From positions 6,017 through 70,016 of the forward strand of contig UQGA01000009.1 in the NCBI GenBank assembly GCA_900540495.1: a stretch of 64,000 nt of DNA, given 5' to 3'. Below, piece after piece: positions 45,483 through 54,667 of the stretch. The position numbers were made by a program, and so were the translations under genes. The stretch is from an uncultured Eubacteriales bacterium (GTDB lineage: Bacteria; Bacillota; Clostridia; Christensenellales; CAG-138). How positions within the stretch are numbered: the stretch's first letter is position 1; each line of letters starts with the position of its first letter. The notes beneath the pieces were generated by a model that was given only the letters and a program-made list of their open reading frames with translations, had not been told where the DNA came from and searched no databases.

Positions 45483-47318
45483 ATGTCGAGTAGAAGAACC
45501 CCTGTACGTAAATCGGTCAGGTGGAAAAGGCTGAAGAACCAGTTCCTGAACGTGGTGGGGAACCCGTTCAACATGGTTGTGTTTTTCAGCCTCTTGATCC
45601 TGTTCTGCCTGATCATCATCCCGCTGCTCACCATGATCGGCAACACGTTCATGGTGGCAAAGGCGGAGCTGCGCAACCTTCCGGATGCTGAGATCGGCGA
45701 CTTCACGCTGTTCTATTGGAAGTATCTGCTGGCAAGCCCGCTGACGGAGACGATCCTCTGGGAGCCGTTCCTGCATTCGCTGACGCTCGGCTTCTTCGTC
45801 ACGGTCATTTCGGTGCCGCTCGGCGCGGTCATGGCGTGGCTGATGGTCCGCACGGATATTCCGGGCAAGAAACTGCTCGGCATGCTCATCATCATCCCTT
45901 ACATGATTCCGTCCTGGTGCAAGGCGCTGTCGTGGCTGTCGGTGTTCCGGAACAGTACATCGGGCAGCTTGGGCCTGCTAACCGGTATGGGCATCAACAT
46001 ACCGGACTGGCTGGCCTATGGACCGTTCGCCATCATCTGCGTCATGACGATGCACTATTACGCGTTCGCATACATCATGGTCTCCGGCTCGCTTCGCTCG
46101 GTCAACTCCGAGCTGGAGGAGATGGGAGAGATTCAGGGTGCAAACAAAGTGCAGATCCTCAAGAGCATCACGCTGCCGCTCGTGTTGCCGTCCATCCTCT
46201 CCGCGGCGATCATGACCATTTCCAAGTCGCTGGGCTCCTACGGCGTGGCGGCCAACCTCGGCAACCGCATCAGCTACTACGTGCTGGCAACGCGCATGGA
46301 GTCGTTCATCTCCGATAGCCCCAAGGGCGTCGGCTATGCGATGAGCATTATCATGATCCTGCTGGCGTCGGGCACGATCTTCGCCAACCAGCGCATGATC
46401 GGCGTGCGCAAATCCTATGCGACCATCGGCGGCAAGGGCACGCGCAGCAACCTCATGCACATCGGCAAGGTGAAGTATGCGCTGCTCATCTTCCTCGCGG
46501 TCTTCCTGTTTGTGGCCATGGTCATGCCGACGTTCGTGCTGGTCATGGAGAGCTTCCAGATCCGCACCGGCGCCGGGTACGGCCTTGACAACCTGACGTT
46601 GTACGCGTGGATCGGAGAGCTCGAAAACGCACCTCTGGAATCGTACCCGTACGACGGTATCTTCCGCAACCCCGAGTTCCTGAGGGCGCTGGGCAACACG
46701 GTGAAACTTTCGATCATAGCGTCCATCCTCACGGCCGTGTGCGGCCAGTTCCTGGGCTACATCTCCACCCGCGGCCGCGGCAAGTGGTACGGCCGTGCGA
46801 CGGAGCAGATGGTGTTCATCCCGTACCTGATGCCCGGCGTGGCGTTCTCGGCGATCTACTTCGCCATGTTCAGTCAGCCAAGACTCGGCGGCCTGATCCC
46901 ATCGCTGTACGGGACGTTTACCCTGATCGTGCTGGTATCGGTGGTCAAGCACTTCCCATTTGCAAGCCGCTCCGGTTCCGCGAACATGATGCAGATCAGC
47001 GTGGAGCTGGAAGAAGCGGCGGATATTGCAGGCGCCAGCTTCTGGCGGCGCATCGGGAGCATCATCATCCCGCTGGCCAAAAACGGTTTCATCTCGGGCT
47101 TCATGCTGGTGTTCATCAGTATCGCCAAGGAGCTGGACCTGATCGCCATCCTGATGACGCCGGCGAACTACACGCTCTCGTTCCTGTCCTTCGAGTATTC
47201 CAAGAGCCTGATGCCGCAATGCGCGGACGCCATTGCGATCTGCATTCTCCTGTTCATCCTGATCTGCTACCGCATAGCAAACATTTTCGGTGCAGACATC
47301 GGCAAGAGCTGGGGTTGA
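45483..47318 (+). CDS. ABC transporter permease, fused double permease (FbpB/ThiP type)
   Basis: 611 residues with about 12 membrane helices, i.e. two permease domains in one chain. Each half has an EAA loop for the ATPase: EEMGEIQGANKVQILKSITL and EEAADIAGASFWRRIGSIII. This layout is typical of the iron, thiamine, 2-aminoethylphosphonate and polyamine importer group. The ATG at 45483 follows TTGGAGTG. First gene of the operon permease-ATPase-binding protein; the operator at 45221-45234 ties uptake to the regulon. Confidence 0.9.
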   Translation: MSSRRTPVRKSVRWKRLKNQFLNVVGNPFNMVVFFSLLILFCLIIIPLLTMIGNTFMVAKAELRNLPDAEIGDFTLFYWKYLLASPLTETILWEPFLHSLTLGFFVTVISVPLGAVMAWLMVRTDIPGKKLLGMLIIIPYMIPSWCKALSWLSVFRNSTSGSLGLLTGMGINIPDWLAYGPFAIICVMTMHYYAFAYIMVSGSLRSVNSELEEMGEIQGANKVQILKSITLPLVLPSILSAAIMTISKSLGSYGVAANLGNRISYYVLATRMESFISDSPKGVGYAMSIIMILLASGTIFANQRMIGVRKSYATIGGKGTRSNLMHIGKVKYALLIFLAVFLFVAMVMPTFVLVMESFQIRTGAGYGLDNLTLYAWIGELENAPLESYPYDGIFRNPEFLRALGNTVKLSIIASILTAVCGQFLGYISTRGRGKWYGRATEQMVFIPYLMPGVAFSAIYFAMFSQPRLGGLIPSLYGTFTLIVLVSVVKHFPFASRSGSANMMQISVELEEAADIAGASFWRRIGSIIIPLAKNGFISGFMLVFISIAKELDLIAILMTPANYTLSFLSFEYSKSLMPQCADAIAICILLFILICYRIANIFGADIGKSWG

Positions 47319-47372
47319 TGACCGGGTGGCCGGTAATTCATAACTGTTGTTGTTAAAGGGAGGCAAATTGCA

Positions 47373-48518
47373 ATGAGTAAAATTGTGTTGGAGCATATCG
47401 ACAAATTCTACGGTGAGAACCATGTCCTGCGGGATATCAACCTCACCATCGAGGACGGCGACTTCATGACGCTCCTCGGGCCGTCCGGCTGCGGCAAGAC
47501 CACGACGCTGCGCGTTATCTCCGGCCTGGAGAAGCCGCAAAACGGCGTGATGACCATGGACGACCATACGATCATCGACGCGGAGACCGCCTTCTACGAG
47601 GCGCCGAGCAAGCGCGGCCTGAACCTTGTGTTCCAGAGCTACGCCCTCTGGCCGCACATGACCGCGTTCGAGAACGTGGCGTTCGGCCTGAAGATCAAGA
47701 AGATGCACAAGAAGGACATCGAGGAGAAGGTCATGAACGCGCTCAAGATCATGCGCATCGAGGAGTATCGTGACCGTTACCCCAACGAGCTCTCCGGCGG
47801 CCAGCAGCAGCGCGTGGCAATCGCCCGCGCGATTGCGACCAGCCCGAAGCTCCTGCTGCTCGACGAGCCGCTGTCCAACCTTGACGCCCGCCTGCGTATC
47901 GACATGCGCGCCGAGCTCAAGCGTCTGCACAAGGAGACCGGCACGACGATCATCTACGTGACGCACGATCAGGTCGAGGCGCTCACCATGTCCACCAAGA
48001 TCGCCCTGTTCAAGGAGGGCGAGATCGCGCAGGTGGACACGCCGCTCGGCCTGTACACCAACCCGATCGACCTGACGGCCGCGGACTTCATCGGCAATCC
48101 GCGCATCAACTTCGTCGATGGCGTCGCCCGCTTCGACGGCAACGAGCTGGTTGTCAACAGCGACCTTGGCAAGCATGTATTCCCCAAGCGGGATGTCAAG
48201 CTGGACGAGGAGATCCCGCTGAACGAGGACTTCGAGTGCGTGCTGGGCATCCGCCCCGAGCTGGTCGAACTCGAGACCGAGCCGCACGATCACCCCTACA
48301 TGGTCGAAGCGAACGTGTATGCGAGCCAGCCGGCGGGCAGCGAAACGCTGATTTCGCTGACGGTCGGCAAGTCGGAGTTCCTGGCCATCCAGCTTGGTCT
48401 TGCCGATTACGAGATGAACCAGAAGGTCTATGCCGTGCTGCATCCGGAACGCATGAACGTGTACAACAAGAAGACCGAGCGCCTGATCAAATACGCCTAC
48501 GCGGCGGAGCGGCGCTGA
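47373..48518 (+). CDS. ABC transporter ATPase (PotA/FbpC type)
   Basis: 381 residues. Walker A GPSGCGKTTTLRV, Q-loop VFQSYALWPHM, signature LSGGQQQRVAIARAIA, Walker B LLLLDEPLSNLDARLR, and a C-terminal regulatory (TOBE-like) domain from about 240 (IGNPRINFVDGVARFDGNEL). It energises the permease encoded upstream. Start ATG after AGGGAGGC. Confidence 0.95.
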   Translation: MSKIVLEHIDKFYGENHVLRDINLTIEDGDFMTLLGPSGCGKTTTLRVISGLEKPQNGVMTMDDHTIIDAETAFYEAPSKRGLNLVFQSYALWPHMTAFENVAFGLKIKKMHKKDIEEKVMNALKIMRIEEYRDRYPNELSGGQQQRVAIARAIATSPKLLLLDEPLSNLDARLRIDMRAELKRLHKETGTTIIYVTHDQVEALTMSTKIALFKEGEIAQVDTPLGLYTNPIDLTAADFIGNPRINFVDGVARFDGNELVVNSDLGKHVFPKRDVKLDEEIPLNEDFECVLGIRPELVELETEPHDHPYMVEANVYASQPAGSETLISLTVGKSEFLAIQLGLADYEMNQKVYAVLHPERMNVYNKKTERLIKYAYAAERR

Positions 48519-48566
48519 TGGACGATACCGGCATATTGCGCCCATTTGCCAAGTATATAGGACAAG

Positions 48567-48598
48567 GGGGAGCGCCGCGCGTGGGCGCGGCGCTCCCC
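48567..48598 (+). terminator. Strong intercistronic hairpin before the binding-protein gene
   Basis: GGGGAGCGCCGCGC-GTGG-GCGCGGCGCTCCCC, a perfect 14-bp stem without a T-run. Such hairpins between transporter genes often protect mRNA ends and raise binding-protein yield (inference); it could also attenuate. Confidence 0.65.
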
Positions 48599-48641
48599 GG
48601 CAAGAACCAAGCGACAATCAGATTTTAAGGAGGAATGAGAC

Positions 48642-49961
48642 GTGAAGACCAAACGCTTGCTCGCCTGCCTGCTTGCGCTACTGCTCGCGTTCGCGGTATT
48701 TGCCGTAGGATGCAACGGGAATCAGGACGGCAACAACGGCGACGTATCGGACGATCCGTCGTCGGACGGGTCGGGGAATGAGGACGTGGAATCCACGGGC
48801 CCCGACTATGACAACATGACCATGGAAGAACTCTACGAGCTCGCACTGCAGGAGACGGGAAAGATTACGATCTACTCGACCACCGCCGACGTGCAGGCCG
48901 CTTCCAAGAAGTTCATTCGCGCCTATCCCGATCTGGCCGACCGCGTGGAGTACATCGAGTCCGACACCGCGACCGTTGCCGACCGCATCGAGACCGAGCA
49001 CGACTCCGGGAACCTCAACGCCGACATCCTGATCGTGAAGGACAACAGCGGCGAGATCTACCACGAGCTCGTGCAGTACGACTATCTCGAGTCCTACTAT
49101 CCGGCCGCCGCCTGCGAACACATCGATGCGGATCTGCTCAAGTACGGCATGCCGCTGTTCGCCACGTACAGCCCCTGGTATTACAATACCGAAATGTTCC
49201 CGGACGGCTGCCCGATCAACACCTGGTGGGATATTGTGGAGGGCTACAATGTTGATACGAAGTCCTTCATCGACGCCAACGGCAACGATACGCGGTACTG
49301 GACGGTTTACACCAAGGACATCACCTCCGCCTCCTACGCCGCACTCTGGGCGCAGGTCATTGTGGACGGCGACCTGATGGCCGAGCAGTACGAGAAGGAG
49401 TTTGGCGAGCCGCTCGAGTACACCTATCATGAGAAACTCCAGAACGTGCCCGGCATGATGGAGTTCCCGGAGAACAACGGCGGCGTTGAGCTGTTCTGGC
49501 GCTTTACGCAGATGAAGATCACCGAGCTGGATGACGGCGATCAGGTGGTCAACGCGGTTGACGAGTCCCTGAACGGGCCGACGATCGGTCTCTGCTCCGG
49601 CAGCAAGCTCGACAACGTCAACAGCGGCGCGATGATCAACTGGGTCACCGGCCTTGAGCCGTACACCGCGTTCCTCGCCTGCAACTACGCCTATGTGGTC
49701 AGCGGCTGTGACAATCCGGCCGGCTCCCGCCTGTTCATCTACTACATGATCGGCGGTCCCGACGGTCAGAGCGGCTGCTATTCCGAAGCGTTTAACGGCA
49801 TCGGCAAATGGTCGGTACGCGACGACGTGCTCTTTGACAAGACGCCCTACACCGTTGAGGAAGTCATTCTGAAGAGTCCCGACTTCGTGGAGATCTATCA
49901 GTTCTATCCGAACGTCAAGGCATACTGGATCCAGTGGAGAGGTCTCGCGCCGTCCACCTGA
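48642..49961 (+). CDS. Extracellular solute-binding lipoprotein of the importer
   Basis: 439 residues from GTG at 48642 behind AAGGAGGAA. Lipobox FAVGC with lipid-bearing Cys24, an acidic Asp/Ser/Asn-rich linker (25-60), then a type II periplasmic-binding fold (KITIYSTTADVQAASKKF, LNADILIVKDNSGEIYHELV, ATYSPWYYNTEMFPDGCPIN) like FbpA-group proteins. It captures the imported substrate at the cell surface. The tyrosine pair that binds iron in FbpA is not evident to me, so the ligand is probably organic. Confidence 0.9.
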   Translation: MKTKRLLACLLALLLAFAVFAVGCNGNQDGNNGDVSDDPSSDGSGNEDVESTGPDYDNMTMEELYELALQETGKITIYSTTADVQAASKKFIRAYPDLADRVEYIESDTATVADRIETEHDSGNLNADILIVKDNSGEIYHELVQYDYLESYYPAAACEHIDADLLKYGMPLFATYSPWYYNTEMFPDGCPINTWWDIVEGYNVDTKSFIDANGNDTRYWTVYTKDITSASYAALWAQVIVDGDLMAEQYEKEFGEPLEYTYHEKLQNVPGMMEFPENNGGVELFWRFTQMKITELDDGDQVVNAVDESLNGPTIGLCSGSKLDNVNSGAMINWVTGLEPYTAFLACNYAYVVSGCDNPAGSRLFIYYMIGGPDGQSGCYSEAFNGIGKWSVRDDVLFDKTPYTVEEVILKSPDFVEIYQFYPNVKAYWIQWRGLAPST

Positions 49962-50007
49962 TGACCAATCGCGCCGGGTGCGCATGATGTACCATGGGGG
50001 ATTCCTT

Positions 50008-50040
50008 CCGCCGCGGGCCGCGAACAGCGGCCTGCGGCGG
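50008..50040 (+). terminator. Hairpin downstream of the binding-protein gene
   Basis: CCGCCGCGGGCCGC-GAACA-GCGGCCTGCGGCGG, 14 bp with one G-U pair, no T-run. It separates the importer genes from the next set and may reduce read-through. Confidence 0.6.
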
Positions 50041-50062
50041 GGTGTTTGCCGGAGGCAAAGAA

Positions 50063-50587
50063 ATGGATAAGAAAAAGGGCGAATCAAAACTCCGGAAAAA
50101 ACTTGACAGCTTCTGGATGGCGTTGTTCCTCACGCCGGAGGGAAGGCCCAAGAGCGCGATGCTGCTGTATGCGTTTTGCATGAGCGTCCTGTTCATCGTG
50201 ATCTATGGCGCATGCTACTACTTCCTCATCGATGTGCTGGAACGGATGTTTGCGAACTACTCCGTTGGCGTGCGAAACCTGACGCAGGCGATCGTGCCGG
50301 GCGTCGTCGGCAGCGCGATCTGCGGCAGTACCTACTTTCTCCAGCGCAAGGAGAAGCGCATCATCCCGGTTGCCTATCTCTGCCTGTGGGTCTATGCCGT
50401 GGCCATCGTGATCATGGCGGCCCTGCTAGGCGAAGCGGTCGATTTTCAGGTGTTCATGTATTTCTTCGCCATGCTCGTCCCCACCGGCCTCATCACGGGT
50501 TCGGCCTATGTGTTCACCCTCTACAGGAAGCATCGGCGCGCCGAGCAGGCGCTTGCAGAACCGCAGGGCGGACATGCTGCGCGTTGA
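50063..50587 (+). CDS. Small membrane protein of unknown function
   Basis: 174 residues from the ATG at 50063, six bases after CCGGAGG. A charged N-terminus (DKKKGESKLRKKLDSF) is followed by about four membrane helices (LLYAFCMSVLFIVIYGACYY, VAYLCLWVYAVAIVIMAALL and others) and a basic tail. I recognise no family. Its position behind the binding protein suggests a link to the importer. It overlaps the next gene by 14 bases. Confidence 0.75.
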   Translation: MDKKKGESKLRKKLDSFWMALFLTPEGRPKSAMLLYAFCMSVLFIVIYGACYYFLIDVLERMFANYSVGVRNLTQAIVPGVVGSAICGSTYFLQRKEKRIIPVAYLCLWVYAVAIVIMAALLGEAVDFQVFMYFFAMLVPTGLITGSAYVFTLYRKHRRAEQALAEPQGGHAAR

Positions 50588-51656
50588 TTTTATCAACGTC
50601 GGCGACGGCGATTCCATCCTTGTTCGCTACCGGCCTCCGGGCGCTCGCAAACGTTCCGAAGAGTATGTCATGCTTGTGGACTGCGGCCGCCCGGCGGTAG
50701 CGCATTCGGGGGACTCCCGCCGCATGGAGGCGTCGGCCTATCTGTCCCGGGCGGGGATCGACCACATCGATCTGCTGCTGCTGACGCATCTGCATTTTGA
50801 CCACATCGGCGGCGCGCCCGCAATTCTGCGGCGCTTCCCGGTACGCGCTCTGCTCGCGGGGTACTATCCGCCGCCGGCAGCGCGGCGGGTGGTTCCACCA
50901 GTAGAGGGACAGAAGACCATCACCGGCCTGTATGGCGCGCTCAACCTGTTCGCGGACATCGTGTCGCAGGCGGAACAGCAGGGCGCTTCCCGGTTGACCG
51001 CCCTGCCGGTATCGTTTGCGCCGGCGCCGGGACTTGAGGTGACCGTGCATCGACCCGTGCCGTTGCTTTCGCTGCGGCAGCAGGCGCTGTTCGACCGCAT
51101 CTATCACGGCCTGCCCTGCACCGAGACGGAGCTGTACGAGGCGTCCAAGGGGCGCAACTGTACCAGCCTGATCGTTCGCCTGTGCTATGCCGGCGTATCC
51201 GTACTTCTGACGGGCGATGCATATGCAGCGTGCTGGGAGGACGCAGAGGAAGCGCCGTGCGATATCCTGAAGCTGCCGCATCACGGGGATGCGAAATCCA
51301 TGACCGAGCCGCTGCTGCGGCGCCTGTCGCCGCGCTATGCGGTTATCTCCTGCCAGAACGACTCGCCAAAGCGCAAGGAGCGCCCGGCGGGCGCCGTGAC
51401 GGAATTGCTTTTGCGGCATGTGCCGCACGTCCTCTGCACGGAAAACCGTCCGATGCCGGGGCTGCGCGCCGCATCGCACGATGCGGTGCGGTTTGTAGTC
51501 GATGCGCACGGACACATCCGCTGCCCGGAGGCGCGACAACTGCGGCCCGGCGGTGTGCCGCCCACCGCATCCTTTCCGATCTGCTGCCGAACGGCAGATG
51601 GAATACACCCAAAGGAGCCATCAGCAAAAAAAAGAAACAGGAGGGAACCATTGTGA
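50574..51656 (+). CDS. Metallo-beta-lactamase-fold protein, ComEC-C-terminal-like
   Basis: 360 residues from the ATG at 50574. Starts with LRVDFINVGDGDSILVRYRP, has the metal motif LLTHLHFDHIGG near residue 85, and later VSVLLTGDAYAACW and ILKLPHHGDAKSM, the layout of the detached ComEC/Rec2-type hydrolase domain. No membrane segments or signal peptide, so cytoplasmic. Phosphodiesterase or nuclease-like activity is likely for the fold; the substrate is unknown. The stop overlaps the next gene's GTG (GTGA). Confidence 0.83.
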   Translation: MLRVDFINVGDGDSILVRYRPPGARKRSEEYVMLVDCGRPAVAHSGDSRRMEASAYLSRAGIDHIDLLLLTHLHFDHIGGAPAILRRFPVRALLAGYYPPPAARRVVPPVEGQKTITGLYGALNLFADIVSQAEQQGASRLTALPVSFAPAPGLEVTVHRPVPLLSLRQQALFDRIYHGLPCTETELYEASKGRNCTSLIVRLCYAGVSVLLTGDAYAACWEDAEEAPCDILKLPHHGDAKSMTEPLLRRLSPRYAVISCQNDSPKRKERPAGAVTELLLRHVPHVLCTENRPMPGLRAASHDAVRFVVDAHGHIRCPEARQLRPGGVPPTASFPICCRTADGIHPKEPSAKKRNRREPL

Positions 51657-52690
51657 AAAAACTGCTTTCCATCATGCTGATACTTGTCCTGGCCCTGTCC
51701 CTGATTGCGTGCCAGAACGAAACCAACCCGCCCGCGGACGAGCCCGACAACGAGCCGGTGGCCGCTACGGAGGCACCCGAAGATGTCGAGGAACCCGTAA
51801 CCGAGCCCACCGAGGAGCCCGTGGAAGAGGAGCCGGTCGTCGAAGTGACCTATGTGCCCCTTGCGCTCGACTTCAAGAACAAGACCGGCAAGACCATCAG
51901 CGGCCTGTACCTGTACCCCACCGGGGCGGAGGACAAGGGCAACAGCATCTGCGTGGCCGAGTGGATCGATCAGGACAGCGATGCCAACGAGGATGATCCC
52001 GAGCTGCGCATCTATGAGTTCTACGCCTACATCGTACGCCCCGCGGCGGAGACCTACGACATCTTCGTGGAGTTTGCCGACGGTGAGACGGCGACCTGGG
52101 AAGGCCTGACCATCAGCAACAACGATAAGCTGTCGCTGAAGAACGGCGCCGATCCGAGCACCTGGGAGCAGGAGCCCGTGGAGGATGCGGAAGACCTCGA
52201 GCCGATGGCCGCTCTCGTGGCTGCCGGCAAGACGACCGACAACTACTATCCCGGCTATGAGATGCTCGGCCTTGAGCTCAAGAACAAGACCGGCAAGAGC
52301 ATTTCCGAGTTCTACATCTACGAGACCGGCGCCACCGAGAAGTACAACAACATGGTGGAGTATCTCGTGGACGAGGAGGGCAACCCCGTCGAACTGTGGC
52401 TCAGCGGCAAGGGCGGGCTGTATACGTTCGGCTTCTTCATCCGTCCGCGCGCGGAGAGCTACGAGGTCTATGTGGTCTATGAGGACGGCACGGACATGAC
52501 CGTTCCCGACATCGACCTGTTCACGCCCAACGCCGACGGCTTTGCCAGCAACGAGATCTCCATGAAGGATGCGGTCGACCCGGATCTGACCGAGGTCTCC
52601 TATGACGACGGCGATCCCGAACCGCTGCAGTACATCAAGGATAACCTGGCCCTGGGCATCCCGCAGGATCAGTGGTATCCGGCCTATTGA
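51653..52690 (+). CDS. Lipoprotein with a duplicated domain
   Basis: 345 residues from GTG at 51653 behind GGAGGGA, overlapping the upstream stop. Lipobox LIAC (Cys20), a Pro/Glu-rich acidic linker (21-64), then two copies of one domain of about 100 residues: 68-166 (ALDFKNKTGKTISGLYLYPT) and 203-306 (GLELKNKTGKSISEFYIYET). The repeated pattern NKTGK-I-S-YIY-TGA suggests a surface beta-sandwich that binds something; I cannot name a family. A strong terminator follows. Confidence 0.82.
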   Translation: MKKLLSIMLILVLALSLIACQNETNPPADEPDNEPVAATEAPEDVEEPVTEPTEEPVEEEPVVEVTYVPLALDFKNKTGKTISGLYLYPTGAEDKGNSICVAEWIDQDSDANEDDPELRIYEFYAYIVRPAAETYDIFVEFADGETATWEGLTISNNDKLSLKNGADPSTWEQEPVEDAEDLEPMAALVAAGKTTDNYYPGYEMLGLELKNKTGKSISEFYIYETGATEKYNNMVEYLVDEEGNPVELWLSGKGGLYTFGFFIRPRAESYEVYVVYEDGTDMTVPDIDLFTPNADGFASNEISMKDAVDPDLTEVSYDDGDPEPLQYIKDNLALGIPQDQWYPAY

Positions 52691-52719
52691 TCGGCCTGAA
52701 CGATCTTTGCACATGGAGT

Positions 52720-52749
52720 GGGCCGGGGCATATGCCCCGGCCCGCTTTT
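52720..52749 (+). terminator. Rho-independent terminator
   Basis: GGGCCGGGGCATATGCCCCGGCCC is fully self-complementary (24 bases) and is followed by GCTTTTA. Confidence 0.85.
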
Positions 52750-52911
52750 ATTCCGCAAAAGGCGCCATGCCAGGGAACGGCGCGGCGGACTTGCGGCCTG
52801 GCGGCGGTCCCATAGCAACAGAAAGCGAATGCCTTCGGATGATTGAGGGCTGCAGGACCACGGGCAAAGTGCGGGGGGGCGCCACCGGCCCCATCCGGTG
52901 CGCCGCCCATG

Positions 52912-52940
52912 TTGCCGGCAGGCCGAAAATTTGTTAAAAT
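52912..52940 (+). promoter_or_regulatory. Sigma-A promoter of the carboxypeptidase gene
   Basis: -35 TTGCCG (52912-52917), 17-bp spacer, -10 TAAAAT (52935-52940). Confidence 0.7.
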
Positions 52941-53028
52941 AACTTTTAATGGAAACTTATGGCTGCGCGGCATGCCTGCGGGCCGGCTGCGCTGCACCGC
53001 GGAGGAGAAGGGGACGTTTCGGAAAAGT

Positions 53029-54471
53029 ATGAAGTCTGCCCTGCAAAAATATTTGTATAACGGGCTTGCTGCGCTGGTGGCGCTTGCCCTGTTTCTCTGT
53101 CCGTCGGCCGCAATGGCGGAGGAAGGGGACGAGGAACAGCCGGAACCGGCGCAGGCGATGCTGGAGGACGGCGATCTGGAGCGACGGGTGTTCGCCAAGG
53201 GCTGTGTGCTCATCGATGCAAGCGACCCGGAAACGCTCCTCTATGCGAAGAACCCGGACGAGCCCATCATCCCGGCGAGCACGACCAAAATCATGACCTG
53301 TATCCTGGCGCTGGAGATGGTTGAGGATCTCAACAGCGTCGTCGCCGTACCAGACGAGGCCGCCAGCCTGCACAAGAGCAATTCGCTCATGGGACTCAGA
53401 CGCGGTGAATCGCTGCCCATGATCGACCTGCTGTACGGGCTGATGTTGCCGTCCGGCAACGACGCCGCCATTTCCATTGCATGCTATCTGGCCGGCGACG
53501 TGGAGAGCTTTGCGGCATTGATGAACGAGAAGGCTGCGGAGCTCGGCATGGCTGATACCAGCTTTGCCACGCCGAGCGGCGTGTATCGGAGGGGCTTTAC
53601 CTCCACGGCGCATGATATGGCCAGGCTGACCGCCTATGCGATGCAGAACGAGATGTTCCGCAAGATCGTTTCAACGGTCAACTATACCGTCTTGGGCAAC
53701 GATGTGCGCAGGCAGGATCTGCATCTGGTCAATTCCAACCGGCTCATCTCGGACCCGGAGACCTCGTCGATCTATTATGAATACGCCATCGGTGCGAAAA
53801 CGGGCGCCACCACCGTCGGCGGGAAGTGCCTGGTCGCGGTTGCGGAGAAGGATGGGGTCATGCTGATTGCTTCTTTGATGGGCGCGATCGACGAGTCGGG
53901 GGATATGGGATGGCTTGCCCGCCGCTGCTTTATCGACGCCAAGGGACTTTTTGAAAAAGCGTATGAACGCCTGTATGCTTTCGCCGATGCAGAGACGTTG
54001 GGCTGTGCGCAGATCCGGCTGGATGTTTGCGCGGAGAACCCCCGCCTGACCGACGAGCAGGACGGCCGCTTTGCGCTGACGGCGGACCTTTCCGGGCAAA
54101 CGGCTTATCTGCGCAAAACGGACATCGAGGCCATTTGCGGCGGCGAGGCCCTGCTCACGGTTGAACCCTCGCTGTACGAGGCGCAGATCGTAGCGCCCAT
54201 TGCGGAAGGAGAGGTATTGGGTACGGTTCAGGTATCGCTGCGCGGTCGGGTGCTCTTTTCCGCGCCGTTGCTGGCGTCGCGCGCGGTTGCGGCGTATGAC
54301 CCTGCCGACGAACCGGCGCCTGCGCCGACCGTTATGCCGGAAACGCCTGCGGCGGAGACGGAAGCCGCCGATCTGAATCCCGCGGATATTTGGCTCTGTG
54401 CCGTGACAGCCGTCGTTCTTGCGGCGCTGGGCGTCGCCTTGTACGTGCGCCGCCGCAGACGGGGAGCCTGA
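53029..54471 (+). CDS. D-alanyl-D-alanine carboxypeptidase (penicillin-binding protein 5 type)
   Basis: 480 residues from the ATG at 53029; earlier in-frame ATGs exist but precede no better signal peptide. Signal peptide (LAALVALALFLCPSAAMA), catalytic SxxK in ASTTKIM (Ser84, Lys87), SGN in LPSGNDAA and KTG in AKTGATT. It removes the last D-Ala from stem peptides and so limits cross-linking. After the catalytic domain come beta-rich segments, a Pro/Ala linker and a C-terminal transmembrane helix (AVTAVVLAALGVALYV) that anchors it. The ribosome-binding site is weak at this start. Confidence 0.93.
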   Translation: MKSALQKYLYNGLAALVALALFLCPSAAMAEEGDEEQPEPAQAMLEDGDLERRVFAKGCVLIDASDPETLLYAKNPDEPIIPASTTKIMTCILALEMVEDLNSVVAVPDEAASLHKSNSLMGLRRGESLPMIDLLYGLMLPSGNDAAISIACYLAGDVESFAALMNEKAAELGMADTSFATPSGVYRRGFTSTAHDMARLTAYAMQNEMFRKIVSTVNYTVLGNDVRRQDLHLVNSNRLISDPETSSIYYEYAIGAKTGATTVGGKCLVAVAEKDGVMLIASLMGAIDESGDMGWLARRCFIDAKGLFEKAYERLYAFADAETLGCAQIRLDVCAENPRLTDEQDGRFALTADLSGQTAYLRKTDIEAICGGEALLTVEPSLYEAQIVAPIAEGEVLGTVQVSLRGRVLFSAPLLASRAVAAYDPADEPAPAPTVMPETPAAETEAADLNPADIWLCAVTAVVLAALGVALYVRRRRRGA

Positions 54472-54557
54472 TGCGGGCCGGTTCGGCCGGCAGCGGATTT
54501 CCCCGTCTCTTTTGATGCCGTTGCACATCGATTTTCTGCCGGCCATTCCGCCATTGC

Positions 54558-54590
54558 CGCCCGCCGCCCAAACCGGCGGGCGTTTGCGTT
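54558..54590 (+). terminator. Rho-independent terminator
   Basis: CGCCCGCCG-N7-CGGCGGGCG followed by TTTGCGTTTT. Confidence 0.7.
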
Positions 54591-54619
54591 TTATGCAACC
54601 GGTGGTTGCCGCAAATTGC

Positions 54620-54647
54620 TTGACAGGCGTTGCGGCGCCGCTATAAG
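54620..54647 (+). promoter_or_regulatory. Sigma-A promoter of the XRE-type gene
   Basis: -35 TTGACA (54620-54625), 16-bp spacer, -10 TATAAG (54642-54647). Confidence 0.78.
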
Positions 54648-54667
54648 CTGAACGCGAGGTGATGCAA

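Noticed and set aside
45978..48617. 879-codon open frame antisense to the importer genes
   Set aside because: It covers parts of two conserved ABC genes and their intergenic region; a shadow frame.
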